Made by a program: the position numbers and the translations under genes. From Flavobacterium psychrophilum (GTDB lineage: Bacteria > Bacteroidota > Bacteroidia > Flavobacteriales > Flavobacteriaceae): a stretch of 64,000 nucleotides of DNA. The number at the start of each line of letters is the position of its first letter. Position 1 is the stretch's first letter. Below are positions 16,233-25,244 of this stretch, one piece after another. Where the stretch lies: assembly GCA_945860385.1 (NCBI GenBank), contig CAMAQD010000015.1, positions 1 to 64,000 of the forward strand, given 5' to 3'. The notes below the pieces were generated by a model. The model was not told the origin of the DNA, ran no database searches, and saw only the letters and a program-made list of their open reading frames with translations.

Positions 16233-17579
16233 ATGAAAGTTACAATTGTTGGAAGCGGATATGTTGGTCTTGTCACAGGTGCTTGCTTTTCTGAAGTGGG
16301 TATTAATGTTGTTTGCGTTGACATTGACAGTAAAAAAATTGACAATCTTAATAACGGTATTATACCGATTTATGAACCCGGACTTGAAGAAATGTTGATG
16401 CGAAACATGAAAAAAGGTCGTTTGAGTTTTACTACCAATATTGCAGAAGCCATAAAAGACTCAGAAGTACTGTTTATATCGGTAGGTACACCACCAGATG
16501 AAGATGGAAGTGCCGATTTGAAATATGTAATTGCAGTTGCTCGTGATTGTGGTAAAAACATGGATGACTATTTACTGGTAGTTACAAAAAGTACCGTACC
16601 AGTTGGAACTTCTGAAAAAGTGAAAAATGCTATTCAGGAGGAATTAGACAAACGAAAAGTAACTATTCCATTTAATGTTGCTTCTAATCCTGAGTTCCTT
16701 AAAGAAGGTGCGGCCATTGCCGATTTCTTGAAACCCGATAGAATTGTAATTGGATTAGACAGCCCAAGAGCTGAGGATTTAATGAAAAGTCTCTACAAAC
16801 CTTTCACCCTTAATGGACATCCACTAATTTTTATGGATATTGTTTCGGCAGAAATGACAAAATATGCAGCAAATGCCATGCTTGCTACAAAAATTAGTTT
16901 TATAAATGATATTGCAAATCTTTGTGAAATAGTTGGGGCTGATATTAATTTGGTACGAAATGGAATTGGTTCTGATTCTCGCATTGGAAACAAATTTATT
17001 TACCCAGGCATTGGATATGGCGGTTCATGTTTCCCAAAAGATGTACAGGCACTGATAAGAACTGGAAGTGAATACAAATATGAACTTCGAATTCTTAAAG
17101 CAGTTGAGGAGGTAAACAACGATCAAAAACTAGTGATTTTTAATAAGATCAACAACTATTTTGACGGAAATTTGAAAGATAAAACTATTGCAATTTGGGG
17201 ACTTTCGTTTAAGCCTCAAACCGATGATATGCGAGAAGCTCCAGCATTAAAAATAGTTAAAAAACTATTGGAAGCAGGCGCAAAAGTGAAAGCTTATGAT
17301 CCAGTAGCGATGCAAGAAGCTAAACATCATTTTGGCAACAGTATTTCTTATATAGATGATCAACATGAAGCTTTAATTGATGCAGATTGTTTGGCAATCC
17401 TTACAGAATGGCCAGAATTTAAATTCCCTAATTTTAAGATTGTAAGCAAGTTGTTGCGCACTCCTGCAGTATTTGATGGCCGTAATATTTATGATAAAAA
17501 CGAAATGAGAGAACACGGGTTTGATTATTTCTGTATTGGAGTTGATACAACAAAAAATAGTGTTGCCGCTTCAAATTAA
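16233..17579 (+). CDS. ugd: UDP-glucose 6-dehydrogenase
   Basis: The 448-residue protein has the N-terminal NAD-binding Rossmann motif (VGSGYVGLVTGACFSEVG), STVPVGT, NPEFLKEG, the central helix motif MTKYAANAMLATKISFINDI, and the catalytic loop GIGYGGSCFPKD with nucleophile Cys266. It oxidises UDP-glucose to UDP-glucuronate with two NAD+ in the cytosol. Length is standard. It is the first gene of the rightward polysaccharide cluster, 44 bp ahead of the gene for the enzyme that uses its product (UDP-glucuronate decarboxylase). The ATG at 16233 begins the Rossmann strand directly. Confidence 0.96.
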   Translation: MKVTIVGSGYVGLVTGACFSEVGINVVCVDIDSKKIDNLNNGIIPIYEPGLEEMLMRNMKKGRLSFTTNIAEAIKDSEVLFISVGTPPDEDGSADLKYVIAVARDCGKNMDDYLLVVTKSTVPVGTSEKVKNAIQEELDKRKVTIPFNVASNPEFLKEGAAIADFLKPDRIVIGLDSPRAEDLMKSLYKPFTLNGHPLIFMDIVSAEMTKYAANAMLATKISFINDIANLCEIVGADINLVRNGIGSDSRIGNKFIYPGIGYGGSCFPKDVQALIRTGSEYKYELRILKAVEEVNNDQKLVIFNKINNYFDGNLKDKTIAIWGLSFKPQTDDMREAPALKIVKKLLEAGAKVKAYDPVAMQEAKHHFGNSISYIDDQHEALIDADCLAILTEWPEFKFPNFKIVSKLLRTPAVFDGRNIYDKNEMREHGFDYFCIGVDTTKNSVAASN

Positions 17580-17623
17580 TTCAACTAAAAAATCTTAAAA
17601 AACAATTCAATTTCTCCTAGATT

Positions 17624-18565
17624 ATGAATACTCCTAAAAAAATTCTTGTTACCGGTGGTGCTGGCTTTGTCGGATCCCACTTGTGCGAACGCTTATTAAA
17701 AGAAGGCAATGAAGTTTATTGTCTGGATAATTTTTTTACGGGACAAAAACAAAATATTTTGCATTTGTTAGACAATCCTTATTTTGAATTGATTCGACAT
17801 GACGTAACCGCTCCATTTTTTATAGAAGCCGATGAAATTTACAATCTTGCGTGTCCTGCTTCGCCGGTACATTACCAACACAATCCTATTAAAACGATTA
17901 AGACATCCGTTATGGGCGCTATTAATATGTTGGGGCTTGCCAAAAGAGTAAATGCGAAAATATTGCAAGCCTCTACAAGTGAAGTTTATGGTGATCCTCA
18001 TGTTCATCCTCAACCAGAATCCTATTGGGGAAATGTTAATCCAATAGGAGAGCGATCTTGTTATGACGAAGGAAAACGTTGTGCCGAAACTTTGTTTATA
18101 GATTATTATAAACAGAATAATGTTAAAATTAAAATTATTCGGATATTCAATACCTATGGCCCTAGGATGCATCCGAATGATGGAAGAGTGGTTTCTAATT
18201 TTATCGTTCAAGCATTGCAAAACCAAGACATAACTGTTTATGGTAAAGGACAACAAACCAGAAGTTTTCAATATGTTGATGACTTAGTGGAAGGAATGAT
18301 CAGAATGATGGCTTCACCAGATTCCTTTATTGGTCCTGTAAACATGGGAAATCCAAATGAATTTACAATTCTTGAACTTGCAGAAAAAGTAATACAACTT
18401 ACAGGCTCCAAGTCGAAAATTATCTATAAACCCTTACCTTCTGATGATCCGATGATGCGGCAACCCGACATTTCTATTGCAAAAAAAGAACTAAACTGGT
18501 CGCCCAAAATAGAACTTGATGAAGGTTTAATAAAAACTATCGAATTTTTTAAGTCTGTTATATAA
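17624..18565 (+). CDS. uxs: UDP-glucuronate decarboxylase (UDP-xylose synthase)
   Basis: The 313-residue extended SDR has [17 protein letters not shown] (NAD binding), [24 protein letters not shown] (catalytic Ser/Thr), [10 protein letters not shown] (catalytic Tyr-x3-Lys), and [20 protein letters not shown]. This set is diagnostic of UXS-type decarboxylases. It converts UDP-glucuronate to UDP-xylose. Directly after ugd, it completes a two-step route from UDP-glucose, implying a xylose- or uronate-containing polymer. Length is that of cytosolic UXS without a transmembrane anchor. The 129-bp gap to the HPt gene may hold another promoter. Confidence 0.95.
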   Translation: MNTPKKILVTGGAGFVGSHLCERLLKEGNEVYCLDNFFTGQKQNILHLLDNPYFELIRHDVTAPFFIEADEIYNLACPASPVHYQHNPIKTIKTSVMGAINMLGLAKRVNAKILQASTSEVYGDPHVHPQPESYWGNVNPIGERSCYDEGKRCAETLFIDYYKQNNVKIKIIRIFNTYGPRMHPNDGRVVSNFIVQALQNQDITVYGKGQQTRSFQYVDDLVEGMIRMMASPDSFIGPVNMGNPNEFTILELAEKVIQLTGSKSKIIYKPLPSDDPMMRQPDISIAKKELNWSPKIELDEGLIKTIEFFKSVI

Positions 18566-18694
18566 TTATAGCTTTACTTTGAAATAATTTTTGAATTAAA
18601 TCCTCAAAATCAATTAATAGTTGTATTTATAATTTTAAAGTTTTTCCAGAGTCAATTTAACCCAAAAAAGTATGTATAACATATTCAATTAATT

Positions 18695-19072
18695 ATGTCA
18701 TTACCCCACAACTCAAATCTATCTTCACTAAAATTATATAATCCTCAACTGATTCATAAAATGTGCCGTGGAGACGAAGAAAAGATTGCAAAAATGATGG
18801 AGGTTTTTATTGACCAAACGTCTGAAGCTATGCAAGAAATTAGGGATTCCTATTCTGAAAAAGATTTTTTAAGAATTGCAAAATTGGTACATAAAATAAA
18901 ACCAACATTAACATATTTTGGTACAGCTGCACTAGAAAAAGAGTTTTATTACTTAGAAGATTTGATTTTAAACAAATCCGAACAATCAGAAATAGAACTG
19001 AAAATAGAAAATGTCAATATTCTTTTCATAAAAGTTGTTGATGAAATGAAAAATGATTTTAATATAAATTAA
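18695..19072 (+). CDS. HPt domain protein of the polysaccharide cluster
   Basis: A 125-residue helical protein with KLVHKIKPTLTYFGT; His66 is the predicted phosphotransfer residue. The segment MMEVFIDQTSEAMQEI closely resembles the HPt domain that ends the hybrid kinase upstream (MITVFIEQTTDAIETA), suggesting shared ancestry. It lies 7 bp ahead of a receiver gene and 422 bp ahead of a pseudo-receiver fused to the priming sugar transferase. Its likely job is to carry phosphate from the hybrid kinase to that receiver. Identity as HPt is clear; the partner assignment is inferred from position. Confidence 0.88.
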   Translation: MSLPHNSNLSSLKLYNPQLIHKMCRGDEEKIAKMMEVFIDQTSEAMQEIRDSYSEKDFLRIAKLVHKIKPTLTYFGTAALEKEFYYLEDLILNKSEQSEIELKIENVNILFIKVVDEMKNDFNIN

Positions 19073-19079
19073 TGAAATT

Positions 19080-19466
19080 ATGAAGAAAAAAATATTAGTA
19101 GTAGATGATGAAAAAAGCATCTGTCTTTTATTAGAAAATTTCCTTTCTCAAGACTATGATGTGGTTTCGATTAGTGATGGCCTTGAAGCCTTGGAGTGGC
19201 TGGAAGAAAACCTTCCTGATTTGATAATAAGTGACATTCAAATGACAAAAATGGATGGTTACGAGTTCTTAACAAACGTTCGCCAAAGAGGATTTACAAA
19301 ACACACCCCAATTATTATGTTGTCAGGTAAATCTGAAAGTAAAGAACGCATAAAATGCTACAAACTAGGTGCACAAGATTACTTAACAAAACCTTTTAAT
19401 CCTGAAGAATTGGAAGAATTAGTTAAAAAAAATCTTTTCCCAATCCACTTTTCAATAGAATGGTAA
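19080..19466 (+). CDS. Single-domain response regulator (CheY-like receiver)
   Basis: The 128-residue protein is one receiver domain: KKILVVDDE (acidic pair Asp9/Asp10), LIISDIQM (phospho-acceptor Asp52), IIMLSGKS (switch Ser), and YLTKPFNPEE (Lys104). All canonical residues are present, so it should be phosphorylatable. It has no output domain and presumably acts by protein contact. It is sandwiched between the HPt gene (7 bp upstream) and the pseudo-receiver/sugar-transferase gene (27 bp downstream), which points to control of polysaccharide initiation. The hybrid kinase at 9.7-14.3 kb is the obvious candidate donor, through the HPt. Confidence 0.92.
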   Translation: MKKKILVVDDEKSICLLLENFLSQDYDVVSISDGLEALEWLEENLPDLIISDIQMTKMDGYEFLTNVRQRGFTKHTPIIMLSGKSESKERIKCYKLGAQDYLTKPFNPEELEELVKKNLFPIHFSIEW

Positions 19467-19493
19467 TAATTTAACCGACCTAATTCAATAATT

Positions 19494-20693
19494 ATGAACC
19501 CAATTCTAAACATATTATGCATTGGTATTGCTCCAGAATATTTTCAAGATGTAAATCAAAACAAGAATATATCACTAATTGCTATAGAAAACAGCATTCA
19601 GGCTACCAATTATCTGAATTCAAATAAACCTCCCGAAGCTATAATTTGCAATTATAATTTACCGGGAAATAATGGACTATTCCTGTTTGATTGGATAAAA
19701 GAACATTCGGAATATATTGGTATTCCTTTCATTCTTTTAGCAAAGGAATTTAATAGTGATCTTTACAAATTGGCATTCAAAAAACGAGTTGATGATTTCT
19801 ATGTGACCTCAGTTACCAATCCGGAAGACATATTACGTAGGATAGAATTTCTTTGCTTGTACAAAAAGGCATCTACAATTGCAAAATTGCCTGAAACAAA
19901 TGACGAAACCTATCGAATGCCTCTTTCAAAACGTATTTTTGATATTTTTGTAGCATCCTCTGTATTGTTAGTAGCTTCCCCATTTTTATTATTAATATTG
20001 CTAGCTATAAAATTAGAATCTAAAGGAAAAGTCTATTACATTTCAAAAAGAGTGGGCAGAAAAACTTTCGATTTTTACAAATTGCGTTCTATGCGAACGG
20101 GTTCAGATGAACTATTGAAAAAACTTGCCAAAGAAAAAAATCAATACAATACGCTACAAAAACCTGCCGATAGTTTATTAGACATGCCTTGCCCAAGGTG
20201 CAGTAAATTACCTGAAGGAGAAACTTGCTCGCCAATAATGTACATTGACACTCACGAAATTTGTGATTATTGGTTTAATGTCCAAAAAATTGAAGCTGCA
20301 AAAAATAATTCTACATTTGTCAAAATTATAGATGACCCTCGAGTTACGAGAGTGGGAAAATTTATCCGAAACACCAGTATTGACGAATTACCTCAACTTA
20401 TTAATGTGCTAAAAGGAGATATGTCTATTGTAGGCAATCGACCTTTGCCAGTTTATGAAGCAGAAATGCTTACCGCCGACTCCTTATCAAAACGATTTTT
20501 AGCTCCCCCAGGTATTACTGGTTTATGGCAAGTGGAATTGAGAGGAAAAGGTGGTAATATGTCTGAAGAAGAAAGAATGCGACTAGACAATGAATACGCC
20601 GATCATTTCAAAGGAGATAACTATTCCTTTTGGTATGATTTAAAACTCATTTTAAGAACCATTCCTGCGTTGCTCCAAAAAGGTTCTGTTTAA
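19494..20693 (+). CDS. Pseudo-receiver fused to undecaprenyl-phosphate sugar-1-phosphate transferase
   Basis: A 399-residue fusion. Residues ~1-130 have a receiver-like pattern but lack the active site: the N-terminal acidic pair is missing (ILCIGIAPE), the phospho-Asp position is Asn53 (IICNYNLPGNNG), and the Lys position reads TSVTNPEDI. After a linker comes a bacterial sugar transferase: SKRIFDIFVASSVLLVASPF (membrane helix), FDFYKLRSM, DDPRVTRVGKFIRNTSIDEL, GDMSIVGNRPLP, and APPGITGLWQV. An insert carries cysteines (CPRCSKLPEGETC and later EICDYW), as in many Bacteroidota homologues. It should start polymer synthesis by loading the first sugar phosphate onto the lipid carrier. The pseudo-receiver may dock the neighbouring HPt or receiver. 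Confidence 0.9.
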   Translation: MNPILNILCIGIAPEYFQDVNQNKNISLIAIENSIQATNYLNSNKPPEAIICNYNLPGNNGLFLFDWIKEHSEYIGIPFILLAKEFNSDLYKLAFKKRVDDFYVTSVTNPEDILRRIEFLCLYKKASTIAKLPETNDETYRMPLSKRIFDIFVASSVLLVASPFLLLILLAIKLESKGKVYYISKRVGRKTFDFYKLRSMRTGSDELLKKLAKEKNQYNTLQKPADSLLDMPCPRCSKLPEGETCSPIMYIDTHEICDYWFNVQKIEAAKNNSTFVKIIDDPRVTRVGKFIRNTSIDELPQLINVLKGDMSIVGNRPLPVYEAEMLTADSLSKRFLAPPGITGLWQVELRGKGGNMSEEERMRLDNEYADHFKGDNYSFWYDLKLILRTIPALLQKGSV

Positions 20694-20710
20694 AAATTAC
20701 CAAAAAAAAT

Positions 20711-21463
20711 ATGAAACAAATATTAAAATATATCTTTCTGCTCTATATAAATGCTCTTGGTATTAATTACGCATTGGCTCAAGCAACACCATCAGAAAAC
20801 ACTTCGATTGATAAAGTTGAAACAAACATTCCGCCACTCAAAGTCATAATAGATTCCGTTTTAAAACACAATGGTATGGTGCGTTTTAGAAAGCAGCACG
20901 TAGAAGTTGAAGTCAGTAAACTTAAATCGGAACAAATTTATTGGACTCGAAACTTTGGAATTCAAGCCGATACTCGTTATGGAACTTTTGACAATACTTC
21001 ATTAAATTCTAATGGAGGATCTACTGGTACAATTTTAAACACCAACACGAAACAATGGAATTATGGTGTTGGGCTCTATCTTAAATTTCCCATATTCGAT
21101 TTTTTGAACAGAAAAAATCAAGTCAATCTAGCCAAAATGGAGCTTGAAGAATCCAAAAGTATGGTACAATTTCAAGAAGATGAAATAAGACAAACTACCA
21201 TAAAATTATATCAAGACTTAATTTTAAAGCAAAAATTACTTCAAATAAAATCCGAAAGCTTAGGGAATGGAAAAGTCAATATGCAAATGGTTGAAAAAGA
21301 ATTTAGAAATGGATTAGTGCCAATTGCAGAGTATGTTAGAATATCGAGTATGGCTTCAAATATGGAAACAGACTATGAATTAGCGAAGTCTGATTATTTA
21401 GTAGCCAAACAAATATTAGAGGATATGGCAGGTTTTGTTTTTAGTGTATCACCTTCAAATTAA
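20711..21463 (+). CDS. TolC-like outer-membrane efflux family protein (short)
   Basis: A 250-residue protein with an N-terminal signal peptide (cleavage probably after NYALA) and long helical segments typical of the OEP/TolC family (SKLKSEQIYWTRNFGIQAD, NRKNQVNLAKMELEESKSM, RISSMASNMETDYELAKSDY). It is about half the length of a standard TolC, so it has one rather than two structural repeats or a minimal form. The gene order (priming transferase, this gene, Wzc-like gene) suggests a role in polymer export. It ends 4 bp before the Wzc-like ATG. The match is to a family, not to a specific exporter. Confidence 0.72.
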   Translation: MKQILKYIFLLYINALGINYALAQATPSENTSIDKVETNIPPLKVIIDSVLKHNGMVRFRKQHVEVEVSKLKSEQIYWTRNFGIQADTRYGTFDNTSLNSNGGSTGTILNTNTKQWNYGVGLYLKFPIFDFLNRKNQVNLAKMELEESKSMVQFQEDEIRQTTIKLYQDLILKQKLLQIKSESLGNGKVNMQMVEKEFRNGLVPIAEYVRISSMASNMETDYELAKSDYLVAKQILEDMAGFVFSVSPSN

Positions 21464-21467
21464 GAAA

Positions 21468-23843
21468 ATGAAAATAATAGAATTCATACGGTTAATATTA
21501 AAGCATGCAACACTATTAATAATTGTGCCCGTTTTACTGGCATCACTGGTTATTCTACTTACCCTTAAACCCAATTTTGAATTTTCTTCCCAAACCCTTT
21601 TATACACTGGGCTTGCCTCTGGTTCTTCCATCGAAATGGATAAAACATTCAATTACCAAGCTACCAATACAGCTTTTGACAATTTAATAAATATAGTCCT
21701 CTCTAGAGAAACACAAGAAGAAGTTGCCATCAGATTATTGGCACAACACTTATTGTTGCCTAAGGCAAACTCAAAATATATCTCGTCTGCCAATTTTGAT
21801 AAATTAAAAGTAAAAATTCCTCACGAACTTTATAAATATATAGAAAAAGGTAAAAATTCAAATGATGATTCAATAGCACTAAATAATCCTCCCGGTTCTT
21901 TATTCCCGCCCGAAATAAATTATATTAATTATGAGAAAACGGTAAAGAATTTAACTGCTTTAAAGAATAGTAGTAACACCAATTTTGTTTACGAATTACT
22001 AAATTTCGAAGATCCACATTATTCAATTAAAGCAATATCTTCGGTAACTGCAATGCGGATTTCTAATAGTGATTTGATAAAGCTAACTTATACGGTAGAT
22101 GACCCAGGTATTTGTCAGCAGACACTTGCCATTTACAATGAGGTTTGTATAAAAAATTATAGGAGTATCAAAGAAAACAGATCGGATGCCGTTGTAAAAT
22201 ACTTTGAAGCTGAACTAGCAAAAGCCAATGAAAAATTAAAAAAAGGAGAAGATAAACTGCTTGATTTTAATAAATCCTACAACATCATAAACTATTATGA
22301 GCAAAGTAAAGCCGTCGCGAATGTAAAGGAGGACATGGAAGTAGATTATAATAAAAAAAGAGCAGAATTAGCGGGAATTGAAGCGTCAACAAAGAGATTA
22401 GAAAAAAAATTAAGTATTCAAGATGTCATTCAATCAAAGAGTAACAGCGTTCTTGAAAAAAAGCAAGAATTGGGTAATCTAAATTACAAAATAGCGATAA
22501 CTCAAGCCGAAATAGAGTCTGGTACTTCGGAAAAAAACAGTGTTAAATTAGCTGAATTAAAACAACAATCTAAAAATTTAACGAATGAAATTAGCCAAAG
22601 TATAAATGAATTGTATTCTTATCAAAATACTGTTGATGGATTACCAATAAACAAAGTGCTTCCGGACTGGATGGCCAATACTGTTGAATCTGAAAACATC
22701 AAAGCAAAGCTTAAAGTTATGGATGTTGACAATAAGAATTTTCAAAAACAATACGAAATATATGCGCCAGCGGGTGCAAATATAACCCGGATTGAAAGAG
22801 AAATTTCAGTGTCAGAACAAGAATCTCTCGAAATTCTTCACGGATTAAATTTAGCTAAACTAAAATTGCAAGACAATACATTGTCATCTAACTTAAAAGC
22901 AATTGATCCTCCTTTTTATCCATTATCACCCTTGCCAACTAAAAGAAAAGTCCTTGTCATAGCAGCAGCTTTTTTGGGTTTTATTCTGACGTTGGGAATT
23001 TTAATACTAATGGAGTATTTTGATGATACATTAAGAAATGCTAAAAAGGCAAGTACACTATTGAAATTGCCATCCTTAGGAATGATTCCTAAAATATTAC
23101 TTAATCCAAGTACAATCAATTTACCTTACATTCAAAATAGATTGATTGAAATAATTACTCAAAACATAAAACAATTTTTAAGTAAAAGTGCTGAAAATGC
23201 TGAAAAAACAATAGTCGTTTTTAGCACCCAGAAAATGGAAGGAAAAACTGTTTTAGCTGGTAATATTGTTATAGAATTAAAAAATGAAGGAAAAAAAATA
23301 CTGTTTCTAAATTATTCCATCGAGCAGCAAAATAGTAAAAAGCGAAGCAAATTTCCTCTTTTGACAAAATTTTTAGGCTATCCAGATCCACGAATAGATT
23401 ATGACAATTCCTTTCTTTCAGAAGTAAGAAGTTACCTTCAGCCGAATGAATATTTTACTTATGACATAGATGAGCAGTTCTACAAAGCAAAAAATTACAA
23501 GGATCTTCTTGAACAAAATAATATAAAACTCGATTTTATACCGGATTACATTATCATAGAATTACCACCGATTATTTACAACAATTATCCTACGGAGTTA
23601 TTTGCACATTCCGATATTGATATTCTCGTTTGTCGTTCCAATAGATTGTGGTCAGAAGCAGATCAAACAGCTTTAGATAGTTTACTTCCACTTTCTGGTT
23701 CTAAAATGCATTTTGTAGTAAACGGAGTTGAACTTAAAGAAGTAGAATCATTATTAGGTGAATTACCTAAAAAAAGAAGTGAATTGAGAAAGAAAATAAA
23801 AAAGATGTTCCAGTTTCAGTTTTTTACCAAAAATCAAATATAA
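21468..23843 (+). CDS. Wzz/Wzc-like polysaccharide copolymerase with degenerate kinase domain
   Basis: The ATG at 21468 gives 791 residues; an upstream TTG at 21435 would overlap the TolC-like gene and is unlikely. A transmembrane helix near the N-terminus (ATLLIIVPVLLASLVILLTL) is followed by a periplasmic Wzz-type domain with coiled coils. A second helix lies near residues 495-515, after the Pro-rich LSPLPTKRK. The cytosolic C-terminal part resembles BY-kinases but is altered. Walker A reads KMEGKTVLAGN, Walker A' lacks its Asp (ILFLNYSIEQ), the Walker B region has Glu in IIIELPPI, and no C-terminal tyrosine cluster is present. It probably sets chain length or export, perhaps without kinase activity. 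Confidence 0.85.
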   Translation: MKIIEFIRLILKHATLLIIVPVLLASLVILLTLKPNFEFSSQTLLYTGLASGSSIEMDKTFNYQATNTAFDNLINIVLSRETQEEVAIRLLAQHLLLPKANSKYISSANFDKLKVKIPHELYKYIEKGKNSNDDSIALNNPPGSLFPPEINYINYEKTVKNLTALKNSSNTNFVYELLNFEDPHYSIKAISSVTAMRISNSDLIKLTYTVDDPGICQQTLAIYNEVCIKNYRSIKENRSDAVVKYFEAELAKANEKLKKGEDKLLDFNKSYNIINYYEQSKAVANVKEDMEVDYNKKRAELAGIEASTKRLEKKLSIQDVIQSKSNSVLEKKQELGNLNYKIAITQAEIESGTSEKNSVKLAELKQQSKNLTNEISQSINELYSYQNTVDGLPINKVLPDWMANTVESENIKAKLKVMDVDNKNFQKQYEIYAPAGANITRIEREISVSEQESLEILHGLNLAKLKLQDNTLSSNLKAIDPPFYPLSPLPTKRKVLVIAAAFLGFILTLGILILMEYFDDTLRNAKKASTLLKLPSLGMIPKILLNPSTINLPYIQNRLIEIITQNIKQFLSKSAENAEKTIVVFSTQKMEGKTVLAGNIVIELKNEGKKILFLNYSIEQQNSKKRSKFPLLTKFLGYPDPRIDYDNSFLSEVRSYLQPNEYFTYDIDEQFYKAKNYKDLLEQNNIKLDFIPDYIIIELPPIIYNNYPTELFAHSDIDILVCRSNRLWSEADQTALDSLLPLSGSKMHFVVNGVELKEVESLLGELPKKRSELRKKIKKMFQFQFFTKNQI

Positions 23844-23855
23844 CAAACCAAACTA

Positions 23856-25244
23856 ATGCAAAAATTAAAGAAAATTGTTCGAGAAGATAATTTTCTGTCA
23901 TTGACAGGAAATATGGTTATCGCAATTTTGGGTATTGCAGGATTTGCATTGCTTACCAGAAGTTTGTCATTGGAGATTTTTGGACAATGGGTTTTGTTTA
24001 TCACCGCAGGTTCGTTTGTAGAGATGTTTCGATTTGGGATTACCAATACGGGTTTAATTCGGTATTTATCTGGTGCAGATGATGTATCTAGGATTAAACT
24101 AATAGGGTCGAATGCTTTAATTGGCTTAGGAGCCACCGTTTTTATTGCCATTATTTTAATTTCTTGTAATCTTATATTTAATGAAGCGATAAGTAATTCG
24201 GGTTATGGTCTGTTTTTTAAATGGTATCCAGTATTGGCATTTTTAAATCTACCTTGGAATAATGCACTCGTAGTTTTACAAGCCGATAGAAAATATGGAA
24301 AAATACTAGCAATCAAAGCTGTTAATAGTGGTTCCTTTTTTCTGGTGCTTTTTGTTAACTTTTTTTTTCTAGATTTAACTTTAACCGAGTTGGTTTTTGC
24401 ACTGCTTATCATCAATGCTTTCACCTCATTTGTTAGTATAGTTGCTGGTTGGGATGGAACAAAATACATTACAAGTGCCTCAGTAGAAACCAATAAAACC
24501 TTATTAAATTTTGGAAAATACACCACTTTTACACTTATAGGAACCAATCTTTTACGAAGTGCCGATGTCTTGATTATTAGCCTCAGCCCATTAGGCAATG
24601 CCGCTGTTGCGCTTTATAGCATCCCTTTGAAACTGACTGAATTGCAACAAATTCCTTTGCGAAGCTTTGTTGCCACAGCGTTTCCTAAAATGTCTAAAGC
24701 AAGTGTTCACCATAAAATCGATGAAGTAAAAGATTTGTTTTACTCCTATTCTGGAGCACTTACTTATTTGTTTGTGTTTATAAGTTTATTCACTTTTGTT
24801 TTTGCCGAATTTTTTGTGTTTTTACTTTCAGGAAATCAATATTTAAAAACCGATCCAGTTACTGGATTTAATGTGGTCAATATTGTTCGGGTATTTTCAA
24901 TTTATGGACTATTATTACCCATAGATAGAATGACTGGAATAGGTCTTGACAGCATAAACAAGCCAAATATCAATGCTTTGAAAGTTTTTTTTATGGTTCT
25001 TGCTAATGTCATTGGAGACCTCATCGCCATTTTTATATTCAAATCATTACTCCTTGTTGCGGTTGCATCGATACTTTTCACCTTAATTGGAATTTGGATG
25101 GGAATGTACTTTTTAGATAAAGAATTGACATTATCATACAGAGAAATTTTTTCGAGTGGATTAAAATTCTATTCCACTATTTTTAATAAAGCAACCAATA
25201 ACCGCTACGAGAGTTATTTTAAATTACATAAAAAAGCGAACTAA
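23856..25244 (+). CDS. Polysaccharide flippase (Wzx-like, MATE/MOP superfamily)
   Basis: A 462-residue integral membrane protein with about 12-14 hydrophobic segments and the Wzx-type N-terminus (SLTGNMVIAILGIAGFALLT). Membrane segments alternate with short charged loops; LRSADVLIISLSPLGNAAVA is typical of PST-family lipid-linked oligosaccharide flippases. It should move undecaprenyl-linked repeat units across the inner membrane. It is 12 bp after the Wzc-like gene, and its TAA overlaps the next gene's ATG (TAATG), so the two are translationally coupled. Confidence 0.88.
   Translation: MQKLKKIVREDNFLSLTGNMVIAILGIAGFALLTRSLSLEIFGQWVLFITAGSFVEMFRFGITNTGLIRYLSGADDVSRIKLIGSNALIGLGATVFIAIILISCNLIFNEAISNSGYGLFFKWYPVLAFLNLPWNNALVVLQADRKYGKILAIKAVNSGSFFLVLFVNFFFLDLTLTELVFALLIINAFTSFVSIVAGWDGTKYITSASVETNKTLLNFGKYTTFTLIGTNLLRSADVLIISLSPLGNAAVALYSIPLKLTELQQIPLRSFVATAFPKMSKASVHHKIDEVKDLFYSYSGALTYLFVFISLFTFVFAEFFVFLLSGNQYLKTDPVTGFNVVNIVRVFSIYGLLLPIDRMTGIGLDSINKPNINALKVFFMVLANVIGDLIAIFIFKSLLLVAVASILFTLIGIWMGMYFLDKELTLSYREIFSSGLKFYSTIFNKATNNRYESYFKLHKKAN

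Noticed and set aside
17768-18271. 167-codon open frame antisense to uxs
   Set aside because: The sense strand has all catalytic motifs of UDP-xylose synthase; the antisense product has no recognisable features.
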